Part shown: piece by piece, positions 8,209 to 15,717 of the stretch
How positions within the stretch are numbered: position 1 is the stretch's first letter
How the letters are laid out: the number at the start of each line of letters is the position of its first letter
Assembly: GCA_024409025.1 (NCBI GenBank)
Contig: JAKSUM010000001.1
Location: forward strand, 1-21,123
DNA: 21,123 bases
DNA from: a bacterium
GTDB lineage: Bacteria > Vulcanimicrobiota > CADAWZ01
Direction: 5' to 3'
Position numbers and translations under genes: made by a program
Notes under the pieces: generated by a model
The model's database searches: none
Seen by the model: only the letters and a program-made list of their open reading frames with translations
Told to the model about the DNA's origin: nothing

Positions 8209-9354
8209 TCAAGATATCTCCATAATGACAATCGCCCTGTCGTCGTTGTCCGATGCTCCGCCCGTGAAGCTGTCCACGTCAGCAAGGATGGCGTTTCTTA
8301 TTTCCTCGGCGCATTTGCCGAAATGGTTTTCCGCTGTCGACATGACCCGCTCTATTCCGTAGTAGCCGCCTTTACTGTCCATAGCCTCAGTTATGCCGTC
8401 CGTAAATAGAATGATTTTGCTTCCGCTCTCAAGCTTTATCTTCGCATCCTCCCATTTTGTGTCCGGAAGCATTCCTACGGGAAGACCGCAGGAGTCAAGT
8501 ATTGAGCATTTTCCGTCAGGGGACATCAGGACTCCGTTATGACCGGCTCCTGCATAGACAAATTCGGACTTGTCCTCATTATATATTCCGTATATTATTG
8601 TTGAAAAAAATCTGCTTTCGTCAAATAGCGATATAAGGAGCTGGTTAAGCCTTGAGAATATTGCTGACGGCGAAACGGTCTTCTTTCCCCATTCATACAA
8701 GGCACCCATTATTATGGCACTGACAAATGCTGCCGTAACGCCTTTGCCCATTACGTCCCCGAGGGTTATCAGGATATATTTTTTCATGAACGGTCGGAAG
8801 TAGTAAAAGTCTCCGCCTACTTTCATGCACTGCTTTATGTATCCTGTGATTCTTGCCCTGCCCATTGAAAGCTCTTTGGGAAGCAGCGCCCTCTGCGCTA
8901 TTTTTGCAAGCTCAATGTCCCTGCCTATTTTCTGCTCGTAAAGAACGGCCTTTCTATAGCTGGAGGAAAGGGCTGCTGCCGTCATTATCAGCATTGCTGT
9001 CCCTGACATGAATATTACGTCTCCGGCTATAAGCTCCGGTGAAAGAGAGCATCCGAACAGAGATATGTGCCTTGCGGCTGCGGCAGGGATGATAAGCATA
9101 AGCGCATTCATCCCTAAAAGGACGGCTCCGGCTGCTGCTGGTATGTATGTCATGTCGAGCGGTACCGAATAGCTTCTGCTTGAATGGCCTGCGAACCATC
9201 CCGCAAGAATTTCAGCCGCCGCCAGAATAATCCATATCCATATGGAGTGTTTCATATAGCTTTTTGAAGCCATAGCGCCTTTTATTTTTACTCTTGCTCT
9301 GCCGAAAAAAAGGCGGAGCCTTCTCGGGCTGCAGATCCCTGCATTCTTTGTCAT
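8209..9354 (-). CDS. Membrane SpoIIE/PP2C-type Ser/Thr phosphatase
   Basis: 381 aa from the ATG at 9354. A longer frame opens at 9441, but only 9354 has an SD nearby (GGGAGGGG about 10 bases upstream). Three to four hydrophobic segments (~37-56, 70-95, 108-130) precede a short linker and the SpoIIE domain. Metal-ligand positions are present: GGD (D182), LGDVMGKG (D200), FTDGITEA (D319) and DNDDRA (D371/372), plus AGAGHNGVLM. The RsbU/SpoIIE family dephosphorylates Ser/Thr in partner-switch proteins. The N-terminus has no obvious sensor beyond the membrane part. It is divergent from the His-rich gene and the kinase at 10600, its likely functional counterpart (inference). No anti-sigma or antagonist gene is visible in the window. 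Confidence 0.92.
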   Translation of the reverse strand: MTKNAGICSPRRLRLFFGRARVKIKGAMASKSYMKHSIWIWIILAAAEILAGWFAGHSSRSYSVPLDMTYIPAAAGAVLLGMNALMLIIPAAAARHISLFGCSLSPELIAGDVIFMSGTAMLIMTAAALSSSYRKAVLYEQKIGRDIELAKIAQRALLPKELSMGRARITGYIKQCMKVGGDFYYFRPFMKKYILITLGDVMGKGVTAAFVSAIIMGALYEWGKKTVSPSAIFSRLNQLLISLFDESRFFSTIIYGIYNEDKSEFVYAGAGHNGVLMSPDGKCSILDSCGLPVGMLPDTKWEDAKIKLESGSKIILFTDGITEAMDSKGGYYGIERVMSTAENHFGKCAEEIRNAILADVDSFTGGASDNDDRAIVIMEIS

Positions 9355-9423
9355 CAGAGCATAACCCCTCCCGTTTTGCTTTTCTGCATTATTTATCCTT
9401 TTTTTGAAAAATCCTGCATTAAG

Positions 9424-9450
9424 CAATTCTTGTAAAAACATGAAGAATTG
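9424..9450. promoter_or_regulatory. Perfect inverted repeat in the divergent region (operator candidate)
   Basis: CAATTCTT - 11 bases - AAGAATTG is a perfect 8-bp dyad. It lies about 15 bases upstream of the -35 of the His-rich gene and about 70 bases upstream of the phosphatase start. The arms are AT-rich, no U-tract follows in either direction, and the spacing suits a dimeric regulator. Function is inferred. Confidence 0.4.
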
Positions 9451-9465
9451 TTAACATTTTTTCCA

Positions 9466-9494
9466 TTGATTTTAAAGCTTTATGATGATATAAT
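9466..9494 (+). promoter_or_regulatory. Sigma-70-type promoter of the His-rich gene
   Basis: TTGATT (9466-9471), 17-base spacer, TATAAT (9489-9494) extended by TGA on its 5' side. Predicted transcription start is near 9501, giving a leader of about 43 bases with SD AAGGAG at 9528-9533. This is the best -35/-10 pair in the window. Confidence 0.75.
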
Positions 9495-9543
9495 ATGCTC
9501 AAAATCGACTGTATAAATTATATTTTGAAGGAGATATACTGAT

Positions 9544-9855
9544 ATGAACGCAGGATTTATACCTGGATTTGGTCCCGGTCCCGGACATCATCATCATCAT
9601 CATGATCCTTTTGGCCCCGGCCCCGGACATCATCATGGTCCTCATGGTCCTTTTGGTCCCGGCCCTATGCACGGACCTTATGCTCCTTGCCCGCCGCCTC
9701 CGCCGCCGCCTGGTCATCATCATCATCACCATCATCCGGATCCTTTTAATCCCTATGGACATTGCCCGACTCCCAGCGAGCAGCTCGGACATGCTATAGG
9801 CGTAGGTCTTGGACATGCTATAGGCGGAGCAATCGGAGGACTTTTCGGTCACTAA
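9544..9855 (+). CDS. Small His/Pro/Gly-rich protein with 14-residue repeats, probable metal binder
   Basis: 103 aa, of which 22 are His, including runs of six and seven. AAGGAG stands 10 bases before ATG. Residues 9-50 are three tandem 14-residue units starting FGPGP (see the repeat feature). A Pro-rich stretch (CPPPPPPPG) and a His7 run follow, then CPTPSEQ. The C-terminal tail GHAIGVGLGHAIGGAIGG has a glycine-zipper-like pattern that could pack in a membrane or oligomerise. There is no signal peptide. His runs of this kind bind Ni, Zn, Cu or Co in metallochaperones and storage proteins; which metal, if any, is unknown. The gene has its own strong promoter and terminator, so it is an independent unit, probably well expressed. 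Confidence 0.75.
   Translation: MNAGFIPGFGPGPGHHHHHHDPFGPGPGHHHGPHGPFGPGPMHGPYAPCPPPPPPPGHHHHHHHPDPFNPYGHCPTPSEQLGHAIGVGLGHAIGGAIGGLFGH
9568..9693 (+). repeat. Three tandem 42-base coding repeats (14 aa each)
   Basis: Units start at 9568, 9610 and 9652, an exact 42-base period. In protein: FGPGPGHHHHHHDP, FGPGPGHHHGPHGP, FGPGPMHGPYAPCP. The first half of the unit is conserved in DNA, while the His half has diverged, consistent with duplication followed by CAT-codon expansion or loss. Confidence 0.8.
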
Positions 9856-9870
9856 TTCATGATTGACACT

Positions 9871-9902
9871 AAGGGATTATGCAGATAATCCCTTTTTTTT
9901 TT
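9871..9902 (+). terminator. Intrinsic terminator after the His-rich gene
   Basis: Perfect 10-bp stem AAGGGATTAT / ATAATCCCTT with GCAG loop (9881-9884), then eight more T (9895-9902). It begins 15 bases after the stop codon. Confidence 0.95.
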
Positions 9903-9913
9903 GAGGTTTTTCA

Positions 9914-10369
9914 ATGTATTCTTTTTTTGCGGCTGCTTCGGCTATCTGCTGCCTCTTTTCTTTTTTGTTTTCAGATGTTATTCCGTATTGTTCGGCTGAT
10001 GGCGTATGTCTGCAATGCCCGATATATGTCAGGGATGACGCTGTTCAGGACAGGGAAGCCCTTGATTTTTTTTCCGATGACGATTCCATAAGAAAACCAT
10101 CAGGAGAGAAGCAGCCTGAACGATACAGCGTATTGCCTCTTTTTCTGACTTTTTTAGGTGTCTTTGTTCTTATCACCGCTATGCTCGGAGGAGCCCTTAT
10201 ATGGGCTTCAAAGAAGAGAAAAGGCATTGCCGGCAGACCGGATAACAGGCTGGTATGCCCTGAATGCTCGCATAAGGCGTCTGTCAGGGCGCTTTATTGT
10301 GAGATGTGCGGTCATCCGCTTACTTCAGGCAGTGAAAAAGAAAAGACGGAAAAGGAAAGACGTGATTGA
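9914..10369 (+). CDS. Membrane protein with cytoplasmic zinc ribbon
   Basis: 151 aa. TGAGGT (9902-9907) is 6-7 bases before ATG and directly abuts the preceding terminator's T-tract. An N-terminal hydrophobic segment (1-20, signal anchor or leader) is followed by an extracytoplasmic stretch with CSADGVCLQC (C26, C32, C35) and acidic residues. A second helix (~72-98) ends in SKKRK, so the C-terminus is cytoplasmic. That tail holds a zinc ribbon CPEC-x10-CEMC (C115, C118, C129, C132). No enzyme domain is seen. Because no promoter is visible between the terminator and this gene, it probably depends on terminator read-through. Function unknown; a membrane adaptor or sensor is possible. Confidence 0.75.
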   Translation: MYSFFAAASAICCLFSFLFSDVIPYCSADGVCLQCPIYVRDDAVQDREALDFFSDDDSIRKPSGEKQPERYSVLPLFLTFLGVFVLITAMLGGALIWASKKRKGIAGRPDNRLVCPECSHKASVRALYCEMCGHPLTSGSEKEKTEKERRD

Positions 10370-10380
10370 AACAGGAATAT

Positions 10381-10429
10381 GTGAACTGCCACGGATATTT
10401 ACAATCTGTGGCTTCTGTTAATGGTTCAC
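10381..10429. repeat. Nested inverted repeats in the gap before the kinase gene
   Basis: Outer arms GTGAAC / GTTCAC (10381-10386, 10424-10429) enclose inner arms GCCACGGA / TCTGTGGC (10388-10395, 10405-10412; one G-U pair) around a 9-base loop. There is no U-tract, so a normal intrinsic terminator is unlikely. It may be a processing site, a structured 3' end for the zinc-ribbon transcript, or a REP-like element. The rest of the 230-base gap is AT-rich with the kinase promoter at its end. Confidence 0.4.
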
Positions 10430-10545
10430 CCGATTAAGTTACAAAAAGTATTTATTAAATAAATAAGCATAGAATACCCGTTATTTAAGTCATGAGGTGA
10501 ATTGGCATATATTTTACTGTAAACATGGAATTTTAGTGCGATATA

Positions 10546-10554
10546 TGCTATAAT
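10546..10554 (+). promoter_or_regulatory. Extended -10 promoter of the kinase gene
   Basis: TGCTATAAT is an extended -10 match; the -35 region is weak (TGGAAT at 17 bases). Start predicted near 10561, leader about 40 bases. A small dyad TTTAC-T-GTAAA (10513-10523) lies just upstream of the -35 position and may bind a regulator. Confidence 0.6.
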
Positions 10555-10599
10555 AAAAGTTAATAAGACAGACGGAAGAAGCCGAGTTTGGAGGATGCT

Positions 10600-12387
10600 T
10601 TGATTTTCAGAGTCCCTGCTCCTGATGGGAGAAAAGAAGAGGGAACACCCGTAATGGTGCTCCCTGAAAATACAAATATTCATGGATATAAGGTTAATTA
10701 CCTTACATGCGGAGGCATGAGCGTAATCTACAAGGCTTACAAGGATAATAAGCGCTATGTAATTAAGGAAGTCTCAGGCACCGATTCCAGGAATGTGATG
10801 TCCCTTATACAGGAAAAGGCAGTCCTTGAAAGGCTTAATCATCCCGGAATCATGAAGGTTTTTGATCTGTTCGATGAGGACGGATTTTATTATATGGTCA
10901 GCGAGTTTGTCGGGGGGGTTACTGCGGATAAAAAGCTTCCTCCGGAAAGCTCCGGCCGTTTTCTTGCGGAAAGCGTTGTAAGGGAATGGGCCCTGCAGAT
11001 ATTTGATATTTTTGAGTATCTCCATACGCAGACTCCGCCGGTCATATACAGGGATCTCAAGCCTAAAAATATAATGGTCGACGAATCAGGTCTTATAAAG
11101 CTTATTGATTTCGGAATAGCCAGAACATACAAGAATGGCAAGGCTCAGGACACTGAACATATGGTATCTATGGTTACCGCTTCACCTGAGCATTACGGAG
11201 CGCAGACCGATGCCCGATCGGACATATATACTATAGGCGCGACTCTGCACTATCTTCTTTCTAACGGAAAGACGATGGAGTGCAATGCTTTTGACATTCC
11301 TTCTGTCAGGCTTTTTAACAAGAATGTTACTGTTCTGTTTGCTTCTGTCATAGAAAGGGCGCTTGAGCTTTCACCGGACAAGCGTTTCCAGACTGTCGCT
11401 GAAATGAGAGCTGCTTTAAAGGGAGAGGAATACAGCCCTGCGCAGGAGCATGAGCCTCAGGCAGAACATTCTATCGTCTCGGCCAGAGGCACTGGAGGAC
11501 TTAACAGGCCGAAGACTCTTCTTGAGCAGATAGAATCCGATTCCAGACCGACAAACGCAAGGCTTCCGAGAACAGATCTGTCATGGGAGCAGAAAAAAGG
11601 GACCGGAAGCATTGTTATTCCTTCAATTCCTAAATTAAATAAGCTTGAGGTCGATTCTGCCGAGGCCAGAGGAATAGGAACTCCTCTTTACGCTCCTCCG
11701 GTAAGGCGGGATCAGGAAAAGCTTGGCGATTCGTTTGCAAATCCAGTGTCGTCTGTATCGTTTTCATCATCTGCAAAGCCTAAAATGTCTGAGGACACAG
11801 ACAAGACTGATAAGCAGGATGATGCGACCGAAATAAATATTCCCCTGATTACTCCGTCTGCGAAAAAAAATGATGGTTACAGGCGCGAAAATGATCATAC
11901 CCTTCGCTCCTCTTCAAGAAGCTTCCGTAAGGACGATAAGAAGAGTATAAGCTCTATATTCGCAATATGTGCAGGCATTATAATAGGCATAGTCTGTGCA
12001 AGCATTGCCATGTTATTTATAAATATGAACAATGTCCCGTCTGTTGTCAATTGGAGCGATGCCGGCAAGTATGACGGTAAGGTTATTACTGTTCAGGGAG
12101 AGATTAAAGAGGTCTACATGACCTCTAAAAACAATATCTATCTGTATTTCAGCCCCGGACCTGACAGATCTCACACCTTCAGAATCGGCATATTTTCTGA
12201 GAATTTTGTAAAATTCCATTGTACCGAGAAGCCTGAGCAGTATTTTAACAACGAGTATCTCGGCTCAATTGTGAAAATGAAGGGCAAAGTAAGAATAGAA
12301 AAGGTTGCTAATGACGATATTCCGCAGATGTTTGCCACAAGCCCCGGCGATATAGAAGTTGTCCAGAAGCGGCCTGGAAAATATTGA
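10600..12387 (+). CDS. Transmembrane Ser/Thr protein kinase with C-terminal OB-fold-like domain
   Basis: 595 aa from the TTG at 10600, chosen because GGAGG (10590-10594) is 5 bases upstream; the in-frame TTG at 10588 overlaps that SD. The Hanks-type kinase domain is at about 29-275: glycine loop CGGMSVIYKA, VIKE (Lys56), Glu73 helix C, YRDLKPKN (Asp152, Asn157; Tyr replaces His of HRD), DFG (Asp170), SPEHYG in place of APE, and SDIYTIGATLHYLL. A long polar linker (~276-450) leads to one TM helix (~453-475). An external domain (~485-589) reads GKVITVQGEIKEVY ... FRIGIFSENFVKF ... GSIVKMKGKVRIE ... GDIEVV, the strand pattern of small OB-fold domains. Kinase identity is firm and the OB assignment is inference. 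Likely counterpart of the 8209 phosphatase. Confidence 0.92.
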   Translation: MIFRVPAPDGRKEEGTPVMVLPENTNIHGYKVNYLTCGGMSVIYKAYKDNKRYVIKEVSGTDSRNVMSLIQEKAVLERLNHPGIMKVFDLFDEDGFYYMVSEFVGGVTADKKLPPESSGRFLAESVVREWALQIFDIFEYLHTQTPPVIYRDLKPKNIMVDESGLIKLIDFGIARTYKNGKAQDTEHMVSMVTASPEHYGAQTDARSDIYTIGATLHYLLSNGKTMECNAFDIPSVRLFNKNVTVLFASVIERALELSPDKRFQTVAEMRAALKGEEYSPAQEHEPQAEHSIVSARGTGGLNRPKTLLEQIESDSRPTNARLPRTDLSWEQKKGTGSIVIPSIPKLNKLEVDSAEARGIGTPLYAPPVRRDQEKLGDSFANPVSSVSFSSSAKPKMSEDTDKTDKQDDATEINIPLITPSAKKNDGYRRENDHTLRSSSRSFRKDDKKSISSIFAICAGIIIGIVCASIAMLFINMNNVPSVVNWSDAGKYDGKVITVQGEIKEVYMTSKNNIYLYFSPGPDRSHTFRIGIFSENFVKFHCTEKPEQYFNNEYLGSIVKMKGKVRIEKVANDDIPQMFATSPGDIEVVQKRPGKY

Positions 12388-12400
12388 CGGTTCTTTTGAT

Positions 12401-13582
12401 ATGGCAGCAGTTCTTAAATTCTTTACGCGCTATTTCCCTTTTGCGGCTATCGCTGTTACTTCAGGATTAATATATGCCGCGTATATAATAACCAATACAA
12501 GCCTTTTTATTTTTCTTGCATCGTTTCTTTTTGGGGCAGTGATCCTTCTGCCTTTAGCCGGATGGCTTAATATCAGAAATCTCAGGCTTGAAAGGGATAT
12601 ATGCCTGATATGCTCTTCAGGTGAGGACATTACCTTTTCATACCGGATAATAAATGAGGGAAATCTGCCGGCTTTCAGTGTGCTGGTATTCGAGCCTCTT
12701 GGAAGGATATGTTCAGGGGAGGCATATTCCGCCTCTGTCGATTATATCGCTCCCAGATCTTCCGTATCCGTATCCGCTGTTCTGAAGGTTTCAAAGCGTG
12801 GGCTTCATAACCTTGGCAGCGCGTGCCTTGCTTCCTATTTTCCCTTTTCGCTTTTTTTCAAGGAAAGAAAATATCCGCAGGAAGGCAGGATTATGGTGCT
12901 TCCGCAACAGATGATTTTTTCTTCCGTCCCGTTTCTTGCCTCTGACAGGCAGGATAAGGGCAAAAAGTTTTTTTCCGTTTCCGAGGATAGGGAATTTGCC
13001 GGATTAAGGGAGCATTCGCCTTCAGACGGCATGAGAATGGTGCACTGGCCTAAAAGCGCTTCAATGGACAAGCTTATTGTTAAGGAATTTTCTTCTTCCA
13101 GAGGGGTTAAGGCTTTAATAGCGGCTGACTGCTCCTGCAGAGGGGAAGCGTTTGAAGCTATAATTTCGGCGGCTGCAGGCGTTGCCGGATACTGTGGAAG
13201 GAAGGGCGTGAAGTGCGCTCTCTGCGACAGCTCCTCCGTAATAGAGGGCACTTCTGAGGATTGCCTTAAAAGGCTTGCCGTCATGGAGGGAGGAGCCGGG
13301 TTTGGGATTCCTCCGGCAGCCATGCTGAAGAAACACGGCGTGACGGTACTATTCCTCTTTTCTTCCGATCCTGAGATCAGATATAAGGAGCTTGCAGCTG
13401 AGCTGCAGGAAGCAAGAATTAATTTTTCTTTCTGCTTTTTTGACTCTTCTTCTTTTATTCCTGAAAAAAAACGCAATTATATGAATGCTGCGTCTGCTGA
13501 GAATATTAAAAATGAAGGAATCCCTGTTTACGGGAAGGGTGATTCCCCCGAAAGTGTGTTTGCCTCTTCATGGACGAAATAA
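12401..13582 (+). CDS. DUF58 family protein
   Basis: 393 aa from the ATG at 12401, 13 bases after the kinase stop. No convincing SD is seen, and an in-frame TTG at 12359 would overlap the kinase, so the start is uncertain. Two N-terminal TM helices (~10-30 and 34-53) are followed by a beta-rich region (~60-170) and the DUF58 signature FAGLREHSPSDGMRMVHWPKSA (199-220, with KLIVKEF after it). The rest is von Willebrand-A-like (ALIAADCSCRGEAFEAII). DUF58 proteins usually sit between a MoxR AAA+ ATPase and a TgpA-type transglutaminase; here the transglutaminase follows with a 13-base overlap, but the upstream gene is a Ser/Thr kinase and no MoxR is present. Probable membrane-anchored envelope-assembly factor. 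Confidence 0.88.
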   Translation: MAAVLKFFTRYFPFAAIAVTSGLIYAAYIITNTSLFIFLASFLFGAVILLPLAGWLNIRNLRLERDICLICSSGEDITFSYRIINEGNLPAFSVLVFEPLGRICSGEAYSASVDYIAPRSSVSVSAVLKVSKRGLHNLGSACLASYFPFSLFFKERKYPQEGRIMVLPQQMIFSSVPFLASDRQDKGKKFFSVSEDREFAGLREHSPSDGMRMVHWPKSASMDKLIVKEFSSSRGVKALIAADCSCRGEAFEAIISAAAGVAGYCGRKGVKCALCDSSSVIEGTSEDCLKRLAVMEGGAGFGIPPAAMLKKHGVTVLFLFSSDPEIRYKELAAELQEARINFSFCFFDSSSFIPEKKRNYMNAASAENIKNEGIPVYGKGDSPESVFASSWTK

Positions 13583-15717
13583 AAAAAATACGCGAAGCCA
13601 TTGAAATGCCTGAAAAGTCTGATATATACAGGCTTCTGTCGTGCATTGCCTCCATATCTGCCGCCCTAATATCATTGTGGGCTATGGGCTGGCCTGCATA
13701 TTCTTTTATTCATCTCATTCTTATACCTGCCGGATGTCTTTTCAGCAGGAATTTTGCTTCGAGAAAGCTTGTTATAGTGAAGCTGTTCATTTCATTATTC
13801 ATGCTTGTCTCACTCTGGGATTTTTTTCAGCATTTTATGTCAAGCCATCTCGGTCCGGCGGGCCCTCTGTCGATGCTTCTCATTAGGCTGCAGATATTCC
13901 ATTCTTTTGATCTTCCTGCTTCAAAGGATCTTAAATATTCGCTTGCAGTTGCCGGCATATTGGTTATAACCAGCGGATTTTTCTCCTCTGAAGCTCTTTA
14001 TATTGCGCTTGCCGCGCTGTTTGCCTTTATTTTCTTCGTCTCGATGTCATTTTCAGAGAGATCCTTCCTGATAAACTCCGTTCAGAAGTCCGCATGCGTA
14101 ATTGCTGGAACCTCTGGGGCGTTGAAAAGATTTTCTGCTGTTGCCGGTATCTTTGTCGGATGCTCTTCTGTGCTTGGCCTTCTCTTCTTCGCTTTTCTTC
14201 CAAGAGTTAATTTGAGCAGCATAAGAATAGTTTCGCTTGAAAAATATAATCTTGCCGCCTGCTTCTCCAGCAGCGCTAATTCCGAGGCATCGTCTGACAG
14301 CAGATATTCGGGAACGCTTAAAAAGATTTCAAAAGCCGCTGACGGCTATTTCGGATTCGGGGAGTCAATGGATTTGAATTACAGGGGGAAGCTTTCCGAT
14401 GATCTGGTGATGAAGGTCAAGACGTCTTTCCCAGCATATTACAGGGGAGCTGTCTTCTCCGTGTACGACGGTGCGAGCTGGAAGATAGACGATCAGTTCG
14501 AGCCTAATGAGCTGCATGCGATGGACGGAATAATTTTCCTTATGGCACATGTTCATAAGGGCACTGAGGCAGTCCATGTCTTCAATATAGAGAAGGATAT
14601 GTCGAATATAGTTTATACTGCAAACTTTGCCGACAGGCTTTATTTCCCTGGAAATGAGGCATATATTGGAGGCAACAGGGAGATTTTCTCTTCCTATCCG
14701 CTTGAAAAGGGTATGTCATACGCTGCCATAAGCCTCAGGGGCTCGACATATAACGCTTTTTCCGTCAGAAGGCCTAAAAAGCATGAAAAGGTCGGTAACA
14801 TAAGGGAATATTTCAGGAATTGCAATAACAGGCTTATTGAGTCCTGTCTGGAGCTTCCGAATCTGAGCGGCAGGATAAAGGAATTTGCCGAGCAGTTCGA
14901 TATTATAGAGAATGATTCTGAAAGAGCCAAGGCGATATGCGATAAGATAAGATCGTCATGTGAATATGATATTAATGTCGGGAGGTTTCCTGAAGGGGCT
15001 GAAACGGCGGACTATTTTCTTTTTGAATCTAAAAAAGGATATTGCGAGCATTTTGCAACGGCTATGGCCGTAGTATGCAGGCTAAACGGTCTCCCATGCA
15101 GGGTTGTTACCGGATTCCCTCCAGGCGAGATGAACCCTTTTACGGGACTTTATGAGATAAGGGAATCTGATGCCCATGCGTGGGTTGAGGTGTTTACCGG
15201 TGACGCAGGCGTTATTGAGCTGGATCCTACTCCGGGATATTCCGCCGTAATGGCGGTAGAAAAGCCTGAGCCTGCCTTTAAGTCTGTTTTTTCATCAATA
15301 GCTTCAGCATTCAGCGACGGGGTGTTCCTTCTGCTTTTAGGTATAATAATCGTTCTTTCGTCCGTCTTCTTTATTATGCTTTCATCAATGAAGAAAAAGG
15401 CGTCAATGGCATTGAAAGCCTCCTTTACCGGAGATGAAAGAAGGGCGGTTTCCGAGGCTCCTGTATTAAGGGCTTCATTTTATGCTCTCTTTGACGCATT
15501 GAGAAAAAAAGGTCGTCCGAGAAAGGATTCTGAAACCGTTTCCGAATATTCCTCGTCTTTTGACTTGAAGATTCCAATAGCCTCAAGGCTTGTCGCTTTT
15601 CTTGGATTCTATGAATCGCTTCGCTACTCTGAAAATCCGTCAGAAGAGGACATAAAAAAGGCCGCATCCGAGTCCGCATCCATATCATGCGAAATCAGGC
15701 GGTCTAAAGGGCTGTGA
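13570..15717 (+). CDS. TgpA-like membrane transglutaminase-like protein
   Basis: 715 aa. The ATG overlaps the end of the DUF58 gene by 13 bases with no clear SD, so translational coupling is likely. The N-terminal half has multiple hydrophobic helices (~22-40, 44-60, 66-84, 120-138, 142-160, 188-210; DUF3488/TgpA_N type). The extracytoplasmic transglutaminase core follows: GYCEHFATAMA (Cys492), DAHAWVEVF (His536) and ELDPTPG (Asp552), a complete Cys-His-Asp triad. One more TM helix (~587-604) and a cytoplasmic helical tail (DUF4129-like position) end the protein. Such proteins act as cysteine-type amidases or peptide cross-linkers at the envelope; the substrate is unknown. The stop codon abuts the stop codon of the convergent pfp gene with no base between. 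Confidence 0.92.
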   Translation: MDEIKKIREAIEMPEKSDIYRLLSCIASISAALISLWAMGWPAYSFIHLILIPAGCLFSRNFASRKLVIVKLFISLFMLVSLWDFFQHFMSSHLGPAGPLSMLLIRLQIFHSFDLPASKDLKYSLAVAGILVITSGFFSSEALYIALAALFAFIFFVSMSFSERSFLINSVQKSACVIAGTSGALKRFSAVAGIFVGCSSVLGLLFFAFLPRVNLSSIRIVSLEKYNLAACFSSSANSEASSDSRYSGTLKKISKAADGYFGFGESMDLNYRGKLSDDLVMKVKTSFPAYYRGAVFSVYDGASWKIDDQFEPNELHAMDGIIFLMAHVHKGTEAVHVFNIEKDMSNIVYTANFADRLYFPGNEAYIGGNREIFSSYPLEKGMSYAAISLRGSTYNAFSVRRPKKHEKVGNIREYFRNCNNRLIESCLELPNLSGRIKEFAEQFDIIENDSERAKAICDKIRSSCEYDINVGRFPEGAETADYFLFESKKGYCEHFATAMAVVCRLNGLPCRVVTGFPPGEMNPFTGLYEIRESDAHAWVEVFTGDAGVIELDPTPGYSAVMAVEKPEPAFKSVFSSIASAFSDGVFLLLLGIIIVLSSVFFIMLSSMKKKASMALKASFTGDERRAVSEAPVLRASFYALFDALRKKGRPRKDSETVSEYSSSFDLKIPIASRLVAFLGFYESLRYSENPSEEDIKKAASESASISCEIRRSKGL

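Noticed and set aside
9355..9441. Upstream ATG at 9441 for the phosphatase.
   Set aside because: It has no SD and lies at the edge of the inverted repeat; the 9354 ATG has GGGAGGGG upstream. Not fully excluded.
9521..9560. The leader AAGGAGATATACTGATATG before a His-rich protein resembles the T7/pET translation start plus a His-tag, hinting at vector contamination.
   Set aside because: Only about a dozen bases match. The rest (native promoter, repeats, terminator, flanking genes with the same codon habits) is unlike a vector, and SD sequences of this form are common.
9583..9740. CAT-rich repeats considered as a CRISPR array or microsatellite.
   Set aside because: The repeats are in frame within a good ORF, have no spacers, and follow a 42-base coding period.
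12359..12400. TTG start at 12359 for the DUF58 gene, overlapping the kinase end.
   Set aside because: No SD and the extra residues (SRSGLENIDGSFD) are polar and precede a natural membrane-protein start at 12401. Low certainty either way.
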